From Setomelanomma holmii (lineage: Eukaryota > Ascomycota > Dothideomycetes > Pleosporales > Phaeosphaeriaceae): a stretch of 64,000 bases of DNA. The stretch covers positions 59,313 through 123,312 of the forward strand of contig ML978252.1 in NCBI GenBank assembly GCA_010015745.1, in the 5' to 3' direction. Shown in pieces: positions 44,673-55,765 of this stretch. The notes under the pieces are model-generated. The model was not told the origin of the DNA. It saw only the letters and a program-made list of their open reading frames with translations, and searched no databases. The translations under genes and the position numbers were made by a program. Position 1 is the first letter of the stretch. The number at the start of each line of letters is the position of its first letter.

Positions 44673-46751
44673 TTATCCTTCTCCGTACTTCGTCAATGTG
44701 AAGCAGCCCAGACGTTCCGCTGTTCGATCGTCTACCCATCGAACCACCAAAACGCTATAATGGATATACTCACCTCGGTACTGTGCCGAGAGAATTAAGC
44801 ACGACCAGAGTCCCTGTTGTACATTCGATACCAAGCTCTTGCCAACCTCAGGAGGAAGGTACAACCACAAATCGAGCGGTGTACCCCTGATCAGCACGTC
44901 GCGATCGACAGATTCGAAGCATGTCGCGGGAATACTCGGCGCTTCAAAGGTGACTGCTACGACCAATTCTAGCTTGTGTTGCAATCCTTCACCAACTTCA
45001 AAGTTGGACATATCTGGCAGAACCAATGTTTCTCCAGCCTGACTTTCCAGCTGAACATTGTGCAAGCAGGTACGATCTCTCTGAACATCTAGATATGGCC
45101 ACGATACACGATCTGTCCAGCCAGCCCATGTCCATGAGGGAAACATGGATCGCCGTTGAGATTGCTCTGGTCTCTCCGTTTTCCAGCCAAGCGTGTGTCC
45201 GATGGCGTGCTCGGTTGAAATGAGCGATGGTCCATTAGCGGGGCCACGATAGTACGGAAGACCAGCAAAATGGTAGACAGAATCGTTTTGCTGGAGTAAG
45301 GAATGGAGAACTCCGGCTGCTGCGTTGAGTGCATCTGTTGCGTATGACAACGATCGTTCCGCGTAGTTTCCGATCAGGACTTCGAAGTTAATGAGAGGCT
45401 GGTGCGGATAGTCATTGCTGACGCCATTCGAATAGAATTCCCAGAGGCTGACTTTGGCGGAGGAGCTTTCCTAGTCCACAGTGTCTTTGTTGATGCATTG
45501 CGGTCCGCCAAGTGCCTCCATCCAGGCTGTCTTCTGACAATAGAAGGCCATCTAGCAAGCACGCGTGCGAAGTCAGCATCTTATCTGGTACAGATCTAGT
45601 ACATGAAGTACTTGCCTGGTGATCTGTGAACACCATGAGTCGCTGTGACAGATAGCCCTCTTGAAAAGTCCTAGAGTGACCTATCTCAGTACTCTTCTAC
45701 GCGATTGGATCCGAGTTTCTTACCATGCCCTATTCCACCACGGAGAGCCTCTGCTCACTGATGGTTTAGGGTCTGGACCGATTCCGAATACTGCAGCTTG
45801 ATCGACATCAACAACGGGATTCTTGATGCGCGCTGTAGAGCTCACGCCTGGCAGACCATAGCTCTTGTTATCACCAGCTGCAGCTACAATCGTCAAATCT
45901 GCTCATTTGTATATTTGGTCCATCTTTGCAATCTGGCTGGCATGGTGGACAGGGTTCTGTTGCTCGATGCAGAGTTCGTCGACCCAGAGGTTCTTCGCAA
46001 CTGTGATCGCGTCTTTGACAGTCTGTGGTAAGTTGTCAGGCAGGCGATAGGCGTCTGTCATACTAATTGGGGGACATTGAGATTTGTCACTCCATACATC
46101 TGCATATCACGGTGAGAATCAGTACGTTTCCTTCGCGTAAATCGTGTAGAGGTGCTACGAACAGCTGAGGGTAATCCAACGAGGGTCTATCAGCTCATCT
46201 GCTTTCACAATCTTCGCTCCTTGTACATCAATGAGATGCATATCCTCTATATGAGGCGGAGAAGTAAGACTACAAATCGGGCCGTGATGGTTTTGACAAT
46301 GAGCCAACCATGCTCGCGCTGATACATAATCTGGAATGTACTGCAGAGGCAGTGGCTCCCAGAGTGGACGCTTTTGGCCAAAATTGTCTTGCGGAGTACA
46401 AAATATGATCCCTTCGTAAGTGTCGTTATCCCAGTCATTCTGACGCGGATCTCCCAGTTCGAAAAATTTCATAGTTTTCAATTCTATGCTTTGAGATGCT
46501 CCCGACATATTTCGGGAAATCCACGCTGAGTCGTCGGAAAATGATTATGGATAGAGCGTGACTTCGTCCCCATGAGAGCGGTCCGGCATCAAGATGGCAC
46601 AAAGCTCACAGGTTTCCGAGCGTGCAAGACGGATGTCCTGGTGCCAGGGTGGATCGTCAGATCCTTCTGAATAGGGACATCTCAGTACGTAGGACCAGTC
46701 AATTTCGCGGCAAGCATTGCAAAGATTAAGCTCATCTGGACGCGGCGTCAC
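44673..46751 (-). pseudogene. HET-domain gene, broken by stops (copy 2)
   Basis: Order on the minus strand: LCNACREIDW and CELCAILM (46751-46545), PDYVSARAWLAHCQNHH and DPRWITLSYVW across an intron with a GTTCGT donor, then LPQTVKDAITVAKN, LWVDELCIEQQ, KMDQIYK-stop-ADLTIVAAAGDN, RAW-TFQEGYLSQRLMVFTDHQ, FYCQKTAWMEALGGP and FPSWTWAGWTDRV. TGA at 45903-45905 cuts the core HET motif and TAG at 45471-45473 follows the fourth block. The segment between KN and LWVDELC lacks about five residues (usually GYRYL). One intron (45552-45615) seems to use a GC donor. HET proteins act in self/non-self recognition; this copy should not make a full product. Confidence 0.78.
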
Positions 46752-47545
46752 TTCTCGGGCCTGGCAATCGTGGCTAGTCTCGAACTGGCGTGACAGTTTG
46801 GAAAGGTTGACAATAAAGTTGTGGTCGTCGGGCTTTCCACCAATTTGCGGAAGTTGCCTTCCTGCAAGGCTGATGAGGCATCTGCAGAGCGTGCTTATGT
46901 CATCTTGTATGCCCCAGCGATAGGCATCGAAGACACCGCACTGAGTTGAGTGCCGGGGTCGGGATCGCCGTTAATTGCGAGTTCTGTATGGGTTGCTAGC
47001 GTTGAGCGCTCAGAATGCTCGTGTAACTAAGAAACGAAAGCGCTTCATAACGAGCAGCATCGTCGCCACCAAAGCCAACAGGTCTTCGAAGCTTTGATCT
47101 CTGTTAGTAGGGCACAATGGGCATAGATTCGCTGTATAATGCACTTGGCAGGACATTCCATCGGCAACATAGTCATAGCGTATACGACTCAACGATTGTG
47201 CTAAAAGCAAAGTTAAATTAGAACGAGGTCTAGCGAACGTGAGAATTGCCGTGCGTCTTTATGGTGAGTTCTGCAGGTCGTAGGATGATGTGAGCGAGTA
47301 TGGGTGTCGTATATTGGCGGAATCATTGACGCAAATGACGTAGAGTCAGGAGAAAGGAAGATCACACGGCTCGCAGTTTGGAGGCGTGGTCTGTTCCGTG
47401 CCAACAGTCTTCAACGTTGACATGGCGAAGCCATACGTTGTGGGTCGTTGACCCTGAGCACTTTCGTTGGCGAGAAGTTGTCAGATCCTCCGTTACATCA
47501 TATCAGCTTAACACGACGAATCACTCGAGCTCTTCCTCTTCCTGA
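46752..47545. other. Spacer between two HET genes
   Basis: Upstream region of copy 2 and 3' flank of copy 3; no gene seen. Confidence 0.4.
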
Positions 47546-49484
47546 TTATTCGATCCGAACACGAATATATTGACTCGCTCGGCCGTCTGCACATCCATTC
47601 ATTCTACAATCAAAATTGTTCGAAGCCCTCCATATTCCCCCCTCGTTGGCGGCGAGGAATCCGAGAGCATTCGCTTGCTCAGAAGGACGCATGACGAAAT
47701 ACCTTTCTCTACGTTGGACACTAAGGAATCGATGACTGTGTATGGCTCGTTCGTGAAGCATACTTGAAGCTCCGGGAAATTCCTGTGAAAATACTCGATG
47801 GGAACGATGGGTGCGTCGAATTTGATGCGTATCTAGTTCCAGCTCGGCTCCAGACTCGCAACAAGATAGCTCGGTGGATCCAAAAGTCCTCGCAGCACCA
47901 TCGTCCATTGTCATATGTTGCAAGCACGATGTAGGAGGATCGTCGAAGCCGAAATCTCTCCACCAGACCCGCTAAGCCCAACCAGCCCATGTCCAGCTTG
48001 GGAACGTTCTCCTTCGCTGGTTTTCATCCTTAGAATGTCGGAATGACCAAGAAAGTGCAAGTGTGACCTGCGTATTGTGTTCCAACGACACGGACTTTGC
48101 TTTCCGGTCATGGCGGCAATATGGCAATCCTGCAAGGCTGTAGATCGGGTTGTCTGCTTGGCTCAGATGATGCAGCACTCCAGATAATGCATTCAAGGCA
48201 TCTGACTCATGCGAGAGTCGCCGCCTAGTGTAACTGTCGACCAACCATGCAAATCTGGACATATTTTGGCGCGCCCTGTCTCTTATACCCTTAGACCTTG
48301 CCCATAGGTCTAGTCAAACGGGTCAGTTTGTCCAATCTATTGCTTGCTCGTCGACATACCCCGGGCCACTCAATGCCTCTATCCAGGATGATGTGTTACA
48401 GTAGAAAGTCATTTGGTGGTCTGTGAAGACCAACAGACGCTGCGATAGATACCCTTCCTGAAAAGTCCTGGAACATCATGATCAGCTTACAGAGCATATC
48501 AAGAATTGATACGTGGACGAATTACCATACTCTGGTCCACCATGTCAATGCACGCAATTCTTTCAGCGGGGCTGGTCCCATGCCGAATATCACGCCCTTT
48601 CTCAATCGGACCGAGCCACAATTGGTACGTAGAGTGGGACCAATACCTGGTAGACCATTATTCTTGTTATCTCCAGCTGCAGCTACTGCGGTAAGGTCTG
48701 CTCCTTTATATATCTGATCCATCTTCTAGATCCGGGATGTGCGGTAGACAGAATCTCCTTGATTTACGCACAATTCATCTACCCAGAGATAACGGTAGCC
48801 TAGGTTCTTTGTGACGATGATAGCGTCCTGGACTGTTCTAGGCATTTGGAGTGGCAGATGACCGTTGACGATGGTGTTGATATGAGCAATCGGACTGCTC
48901 TCACCCCACACGTAACTGAGCGCGATCCAGCGCGGATCTTCTATGTTGTCCGCCAACACGATTCGTCGATGGTCGACATCTATGAGGCGCATCTTGTAGA
49001 TACGAAGCAGCGACAGTCAGTTGCAACACTGGCCGTGGTACTGCTGACAATTTGCCAACCAAGCTCGTGCTGCGTTGAAGTCGGGATTCTCTGCAATGGC
49101 TTCGGTTTCCAAAACGTACGGCCTTCCTGGTGAGAGCCATCGGGACTATAGAACATTAAGTTGTCCTCAAGGTTCTCCAAAATGGTCTATATTTTTCTGT
49201 TGGCTTAGCGACACTCAAGATCACTACCCGAGATGAGCAAGGCACCTTATCAGACACCCAATCTGAAACTTAGAATAAAGCCATGAGCGTAAGTCGGCAC
49301 TCATGCTAGATTGATAGTTTGACATGAATATATCACAAAGTTGGCAACTTGCTGAACGCATCAGAGGGAAGCATCGGCTGCCACGGGGTATTTTCTGATC
49401 TGGAAGAGGGTTCTCCTACAGATACGTGAAGTCGATTGTGCGACAATTGTCGCAAACAATTTGCTCAGCCTCGTGTGAAGGCAT
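47546..49484 (-). pseudogene. HET-domain gene, broken by stops (copy 3)
   Basis: Starts at ATG 49484 with IVCDNCRTIDFTYL and SCQLCDIFM, then RTFWKPKPLQRIP, ARAWLANCQQYH, MRLIDVDHRR, DPRWIALSYVWGE, LGYRYLWVDELCVNQ, MDQIYKGADLTAVAAAGDN, TFQEGYLSQRLLVFTDHQ, FYCNTSSWIEALSG, SHESDALNALSGVL and FPSWTWAGWA. Stops in the reading path: TAG 49416-49418, TGA 49017-49019, TAG 48726-48728 (just before KMDQIYK) and TAG 47972-47974. A single-base loss between LQRIP and DFNAARAW is also needed. Layout and motifs match copy 2 closely, so the two are tandem paralogues. Copy 3 keeps GYRYL and lacks the intron that splits copy 2 before FYC. Confidence 0.8.
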
Positions 49485-49851
49485 CGTCCAGCCTGGCATG
49501 TCGACGAAGTTAGAGAAAATGCGAGGATGTGAGACAGTTGATGATCCTTAGAGCAAGCGCGATAAGATGCAGGATGAGAATACGCGATGAATTGGATAGA
49601 GGGCTGGTAGATGTGATGAGGCTTCCTTGATGTGCAGAAGGTGTGCGGGAAGGCTAAGCAGGCAAGTGCATGAAGTGCTTAGTCATCTTCCTGAGCAGCT
49701 CAGCTGAGCTGCAGGCGCGATTGGCAGCCTCGAGCTCGCACTCTGCCTCGTGCCGGCACGAAACATCTACAGATTGAGGTCTTGTAGTGAGAACCAATCC
49801 AAAAGACAAACATATCCGGGTTCATGAGTTGTAGCGTTGCAAACTTTGTCT
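49485..49851. other. Intergenic spacer
   Basis: Between HET copy 3 and the NDUFAF7 gene; nothing recognised. Confidence 0.45.
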
Positions 49852-51569
49852 TCAAGCGGCAATATCGCCACCGAAGCCTACCGGTCTTCGAAGCTTCGAA
49901 CCTCTGAGGTAGGGTACTATCGCCATGGCTTTATATGTGTTTCCCATACCATTTGGACCTCTATGGACAAGTCTCTTCCAACCTGTCTCAAGTCTTTTTC
50001 GGGTGTCCTCATCCTTTGCGCCCTTCAACAACCGTTCAGCACGTTCCTTGATGCCCATTGTCGACAAAAAGAAGCTCTGCTCCACTGGTCCATGTATTTC
50101 TACACCCGGCGAGGCATCGAGTGCCGCGTCTGCTAATGCAAGAAAGTCCACGTCTGCCGACAAATCAACCAGACCAGGCGCTGTGAAGGGAGACACAGTT
50201 CGATGAGAACGTATACCGCGAAAGGTATTGGCAGGTATGGTGTCGGAAGGACCGTAATCAAGGATGAGTGCGGCACCTGAAGGTTGGTTCTTGGCGAACG
50301 CTGTCGAGTCTGCTTTATTTGTTGGCGATGCTTGGGAAAAAGTTCCACCACCTATCCTGACAGCAAAGTCGGAGGCATACGCTAGTGACTCTGGCGAGAT
50401 TTCGATGATAGCATTCGGTATGTCTTCCAGCTTTTTATAGCGGTCAGACATTTTCGGCAGATATAGCGAGTGTGGTGTGGGAGTCTTCGACACCGTCAAT
50501 TCGAAGTCCGGCTTATCGTCGTCACTCTCTTTGATTGTGGAGGTGGTAACTCCAGCAGAAGTATATGGCGATGCTGGTGATACCACCAATTCATGCCAGG
50601 TGTTTTTAGGTACCGTCGCACCATGCTTGGGTTTTATGGGTCCAGTTGGGGTGATGATGGTCGACGAAGCAGGGATCGAGGACTGCGGAATGTTTTGGAA
50701 GACATGGATGGGGAGCGCGTCGAAGAATTCGTGAGCGAGAATGAATGGAGTAGACGTCTCTTCTATCATCTTGTCAGCATGTATAGACTCTCAAATGCAC
50801 GCCGGGACTTCACACCTTTCGGGACGAAACGTATGTCCTCACACCATTGTATGTTGACGCCAGACATATACTTCAGCGGAGCCGTCCATCCAATCTCATT
50901 CTTCTGCAAGTCTTCCGTGGCCGCGAGGAGCTTCGCTTGCTGCTTTTGCAAGTGTGGGGATGCCTCGACGAGGTAGACCGCTTCGACACTTCTTGCAAAC
51001 GATTTGAAGTTCGAGAGGGTCTGATCTCGTCAGTATATGCTTCACATACAATATGGATTATAATATACTCTGAGAACATCATCCATCAGCGTGCCTCTGC
51101 CTGGGCCAACCTCGATGATTTGTACCTTATCCTTCTTCCCTTGTGCCAGCCATTCTGCGTATAGCCAAATGCCGATCAGCTCTCCAAAGACCTGACTGAT
51201 TTCGGGCGACGTCACGAAGTCGCCTTTTGTGCCGAATTGGTCCTGGCCTAGGGTAGTCTGTCGCGTGTAATAGCCGCCTTCAGGTGCAGTAAGGCATTGT
51301 CGCATATATGCGGCGACGGATATAGGGCCTGTTGTCTAGGAGCAAGATTAGCTACTGCGTAGGCATCTCTAGGCAACACGTGCGGTTGTAGCTTCACCAA
51401 GCATCTTGGCCAGTGATGTTGACCATTTCCGCTCCGTGCCTGAGGTCGATGAAGTCAAAGACGAGGACGAACGAGTTGCGCCTAATGCAGGGCGACGTAG
51501 TCCTCTGCGAAAATGCGATTGACTACATCGAGAAGCCGTCCGAAGCAAATTGCGAGAGTTCGCTCTCAT
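49852..51569 (-). CDS. NDUFAF7: Mitochondrial complex I assembly methyltransferase NDUFAF7
   Basis: Exons 51569-51380, 51328-51069, 51020-50816 and 50762-49852 give 521 residues. The N-terminus is a typical mitochondrial presequence (Arg/Ser-rich, no acidic residues). The family signature follows: PISVAAYMRQCLTAPEGGYY, FVTSPEISQVFGELIGIWL, IIEVGPGRGTLMDDVLR (SAM-binding), VYLVEASPHLQKQQAKLL, FILAHEFFDALPIHVF, ALILDYGP, SHRTVSPFTAPGLVDLSADV and a C-terminal AMAIVPYLRG. NDUFAF7 dimethylates an arginine of the NDUFS2 subunit during complex I assembly. Every splice is fixed by a conserved motif; two acceptors are the second AG of a pair. Confidence 0.92.
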
Positions 51570-51837
51570 GGCGGGAAATGTTGTTGTACATCCATGACGT
51601 GCATGTTCGGAACTGTCAGAAAGTTTAGTTCGGAACGCGCCGAGGTGCAGGAGCTTTGACCTCCGACTACAACTTCATTCTCACGTGCGCCGATTGTTCA
51701 AGACAACCGCGCTACGGAATCCTACTCATCAACTACTCGAAATTTTAGAGACAAAAGAGATACTGTCGTGTCGAAGATCATAATCTGCCATAGTAAACTT
51801 CCAGTGGGGGCAGTATTCCTACGAAAGAGAAGGAGCC
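51570..51837. promoter_or_regulatory. Bidirectional promoter region
   Basis: 268 bases between the start codons of the divergent NDUFAF7 and CDK11-like genes; it must carry both promoters. No specific factor site was recognised. Confidence 0.5.
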
Positions 51838-53187
51838 ATGGCATCACGCTGGGCGGACTCAGAGGCCGACAACGCAGAAGAACTTCGTCGCAAGAAAGAG
51901 AAGGAAGAAAAGAAAAGGCTGAAACTTCTCAAACAGCAAGAGGTGGAAGCAGCCGCGGAAGCCACACAAAAGGCAGAATCACGTCCATTAAAGCGACGAA
52001 GACTATCATCAGGCGATGAAGAAAGCAATAATGCATCTACGGCCAAAGTACCTGAAGGAGAACGAAAGTTGTTGCGCTTCGAGGCCCCAAGCTGGTCACC
52101 ATGTCGCCACACCTCCAACTTCACGCATCTTAACCCAATTGAAGAAGGCTCCTACGGCTTCGTCTCCCGCGCCCAAGACATCACCACCTCTCAAATCGTC
52201 GCTCTTAAAAGAGTCAAAATGGACCAAGCCCAAGACGGCTTCCCCATCACCGCCCTGCGTGAAACCAGCATCCTCCAAAAAGCCCGGCATCCCAACATCG
52301 TCCTACTCCAGGAAATCCTCTCAGGCGACGACCCCACCGAATGCGTCCTTGTTATGGAATTCCTCGAACACGATCTCAAAACCCTCCAAGAAGACATGAG
52401 CGAGCGCTTCCTAGCTAGCGAAGTAAAAACACTCCTGCGCCAACTCGTTTCAGCAGTCGACTTTCTACACGACAACTTCATCCTGCATCGTGATCTCAAA
52501 ACCTCAAACATCCTCCTCAACAACCGCGGACAACTCAAGCTCGCAGACTTTGGGATGGCGCGGTACGTCCCCCCACCCGACGCCCCGCTCACACAACTCG
52601 TCGTCACGCTATGGTATCGCGCGCCAGAACTCTTGCTCGGCACGACGACGTACAGCACCGAGGTGGATATGTGGAGCATCGGATGCATATTTGGCGAGTT
52701 ACTCGCCAAAGAGCCTATTCTTCAGGGCAAGAATGAAGTAGACCAACTCTCTCTAATCTTTACACTCTGCGGCTTACCCAGCGAAAAAACATGGCCGGCA
52801 TTCTACCGCTTGCCGAATGCAAAGTCCCTAAAGATGCCACGCGATCATCGCAATGCACCAGGCTTTGATCGCGCCAAGTTTCCATTCCTAACAGCTGCTG
52901 GCGTGGAATTGTTATCTTCACTACTTGCTTTGAATCCGGATCGTAGACCATCGGCGAAGGAAGTGCTGCAGCACGAGTACTTTAGGGAACAGCCGAAGCC
53001 GAAGCCGAGTGAGATGTTCCCGACGTTTCCGAGTAAGGCGGGCCAGGAGAAAAGGAGAAGGAAGAGTCCGCATGCGCCGAAGAGAGGGGAGGGGAAGGTT
53101 GGGTTGGGGAGTGTGGATTTTAGTGAGTTGTTTGCAGGGCGGGAGGATGAGGAGAAGGGTGCTGGGTTTCAGTTGAAGATGGCTTGA
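51838..53187 (+). CDS. CDK11/PITSLRE-type cyclin-dependent kinase
   Basis: Single exon, 449 residues. An N-terminal Lys/Glu-rich coiled segment (residues 14-60) with KRRR precedes the kinase domain: IEEGSYGFVSRA (ATP loop), VALKRVKM, PITALRE (136-142, the cyclin-contact helix, one residue from PITSLRE), ILHRDLKTSNILL, LADFGMARYV, TLWYRAPELLLG, VDMWSIGCIFGELL. The DFG is followed by MAR and the activation segment has PPPDAPLTQLVVTLWYRAPE with a Thr where CDKs are activated. The C-terminal tail is basic (KRRRKSPHAPKRG). CDK11-type kinases bind L-type cyclins and act in transcription and splicing in the nucleus. Confidence 0.92.
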   Translation: MASRWADSEADNAEELRRKKEKEEKKRLKLLKQQEVEAAAEATQKAESRPLKRRRLSSGDEESNNASTAKVPEGERKLLRFEAPSWSPCRHTSNFTHLNPIEEGSYGFVSRAQDITTSQIVALKRVKMDQAQDGFPITALRETSILQKARHPNIVLLQEILSGDDPTECVLVMEFLEHDLKTLQEDMSERFLASEVKTLLRQLVSAVDFLHDNFILHRDLKTSNILLNNRGQLKLADFGMARYVPPPDAPLTQLVVTLWYRAPELLLGTTTYSTEVDMWSIGCIFGELLAKEPILQGKNEVDQLSLIFTLCGLPSEKTWPAFYRLPNAKSLKMPRDHRNAPGFDRAKFPFLTAAGVELLSSLLALNPDRRPSAKEVLQHEYFREQPKPKPSEMFPTFPSKAGQEKRRRKSPHAPKRGEGKVGLGSVDFSELFAGREDEEKGAGFQLKMA

Positions 53188-53275
53188 ATGGGAGGACTAG
53201 GATATGATTGCCATTGAGTGTGAGTACTTGAGAATCTTCTCGATCCACCCAACGGCTTTACTACATCCACATGTC

Positions 53276-54377
53276 TCACCTACGGTCTCTGCTCCGACTA
53301 CGATCCCGCGGGCTCCTGCTACCGTATGAGCTGTAGCTCGGACTACGTCTACCTCCTCCACCACCACCTCCTCCGCCTCGACCACGCCCACCTCTTCGTG
53401 GTGGTGGGTCTCGTCGCCCATAGCCCCTTCTCAGCGGCGGTGTTCTCGACGGAGACCTGCTGTACGACGACCTTGATATGCTCCTTCTAGGTGACCGACT
53501 CCTTGATCTGGAGTACGAGCGCGGCCTGTATCCATACCCACCTCGCCCTCTGCCTCCTCTTCCACCTCGGAAGCCTCCGCGCGGCGATCTCGAGCGGTAG
53601 CGTGGCGGTCCTACACCCATCGGCGGTGGTCGGTATGCGCCAGGTGGTCCGCCTCCACGATTGTCGTAGCTGTCGTTGTACCGATCATTGAACCTCTCGC
53701 GCGGTGATGGGCCTCTACGTGCAGGCGGCGGTGTATGTGAGAATCGTCGTCTTGGTAAGACGATTGACACTTGTAGTTTTGCACCATCAAGCTGCGCATC
53801 GTGCATTTTCGCGATTGCGCGCTCCGCGTCGTCTATCTCTTCGTACAAAATGTATGCGATGCCGCGGTTGATGTTGAAGGTCGGGTTCAGGGGCATGCGC
53901 AGGTCTTTGATCACGCCGTATTTTCCGAAGATCTCGCGAATGTGGTCCTCCTTGACATTTCTGGTCAACGCCTCGACGACAATCTGAAACGTGTATTAGC
54001 AAATCGTCAACAAGGCTGAACTTTCGACGATTTTCTGCAACAATTCGAGAACCATGAATTTGACGTACCTTCGCGCTCCTAGGCGCAGGCGAGCCATCTC
54101 TAGGAGTTGGACTTCTAGTATGGCTCCTTCCTCGTGAGCGCGACCTTGATCTGCTACCTGGCGTATAGCTTCTTCGACCATTGCGCCTTGGTGAAGGTGA
54201 TCGCGAGTCTCGTATCGGCGAACGTGAGGCTGAAAACGGGGAGATTGAGCGCAGTGGCGACCTCGAGTGTGCCGAGCGAGCTCGAATTGGTGATCGTGTG
54301 CGCGAGCGGTCGCGAGACACGCTGCGGGAATGCGATCGCGTTTGCGACCGCGCTGGCGTCGCACTGCGCGATAGCAT
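53276..54377 (-). CDS. RNPS1-like SR protein (RRM between RS and RGG regions)
   Basis: Exons 54377-54069 and 53983-53276 join in phase (GTACGT donor, TTTCAG acceptor) to 338 residues. The first 100 residues are an Arg-Ser domain (RSRSRSRGRSHTRSPTPRDG). The RRM follows: IVVEALTRNVKEDHIREIFG, KYGVIKDLRMPLN, RGIAYILYEEIDDAERAIAK and LDGAKLQVSIVLPRRR. The C-terminal part alternates RGG/RG-rich and RS-rich stretches. This layout fits RNPS1, which joins splicing and the exon-junction complex. Assignment to RNPS1 rather than another SR protein rests on the RS-RRM-RS order and the short RRM. It converges on the CDK11-like gene, 88 bases apart. Confidence 0.82.
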
Positions 54378-55765
54378 ATTCTAGTAAAGTAATGACTGAT
54401 GAGCTAGGCGCTTCCCTTCAGTTTGGAACTAGATACGTAGAAATCGCTCAAATTGGTAGAGTATGAAATTTGGTGTAGAGCATCTGGGAAATTTTCGGGA
54501 TGCTGAGCTCGAAGCTATGGACCTGGTGGAAAGAGCGGCTGGGAACGTCAGACTTGGCAGGGTCCAGCCAATGACCGTCGATATCAAATGCAACACTTCC
54601 TCTGCAAACAGCGCTAGTTCCATTATTTTGCAAACATCATATTCTGATATCTCTTTACACAACATTCACGCTCTCTCGAGTCTCTATCACCGAAGGACCT
54701 TTCCACCCAACCTCCTTAGTTCTCTCGCCATTCACATGACGCGAGAAAGCCACCAACATAAACCCCTGCTGTTTCAGCACTTCAATCCTCCAGTGGAGGA
54801 CTCCTTGGTTCTGTGCAATCCTGGTGTATTATTAGTGCGACCGCCATCGGCACGGCTCGCTAGTGTTTCAAGATCTCAGGTCCCGAACCCATGGCAATGG
54901 CTTCTTAGTGGACGTGAAGGAGTCGCGACTCGAAGCGTCTCCTCATACCCGGGAACGGAAAACATGCGCGGCTATACGTAAGCGCTTAGTGCCTCATCGT
55001 TCATGTGGAACTCGCACGATATCATACGACGAAGCAATCCATGGCGAGGGAGATTGTAGGCATTTGTACTATCGGTTGAGCCGAAGGTGCCTGTCCTTCC
55101 TTCATTACACTTCACTTTCTTAGCGACCTGCCAGGTATGGTTGCCGAGAAAGTTCTGTGCAGCGTTCACCGTCCTACACTCCAGGTCGGAAAACTCGGCA
55201 CCACGCCCCGCGTTTCCTGCACGGCAGTGACATTGCAGCTCTCTGGCGCAGGCCGTTCCAAGGCTATGTCATGTTTCAACCTCAGCATACCGCGCCTAAC
55301 GGCGGTCAGTGCAACGATGCTCAACAACTTCGAGAACTACACCGGTTCTAACACATTCTACTTGCGACATTTCCGCGCGGCTCGTATGGCCCCTACTGTT
55401 TCGAGTAGTGGCTGACTTGGTCCCTGCTCCTCTGCCCCAGCCTTGACCAAACCATGAAGATGTAACATGCACTTTGCAACTGCCTTTCTGGACGGTGTTT
55501 TGACGCCACTCGACAGCCTCAAGGTATCAGAGCCTACTTGGTTCAAGGATGTCCAGTCTGAGAATTCAGGAGTGTGCTCTAAGCCTTGATTTCTTAATGC
55601 ACCAGGCAGGCCATTCAGCTTCGATGGTCAACTACGTATAAATGACAAGCTTTCCTGGTGGATTGTAATGCATCAGAGTAGCACTCCCCTCAGCTGGAAT
55701 CATTTAATAGCCGATTCTCGTCAATCATCAAATTTTCTTTTCATCCCATTCACCTTGTCAGCCTC
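54378..55765. other. Divergent intergenic region
   Basis: Upstream of the SR protein gene and of the Mug113-type gene. Frames of up to 172 codons occur but show no domain and cross low-complexity sequence. Confidence 0.45.

Noticed and set aside
54463..54981. 172-codon plus-strand frame
   Set aside because: No recognisable motif, mixed composition, and crosses the promoter of the SR-protein gene.
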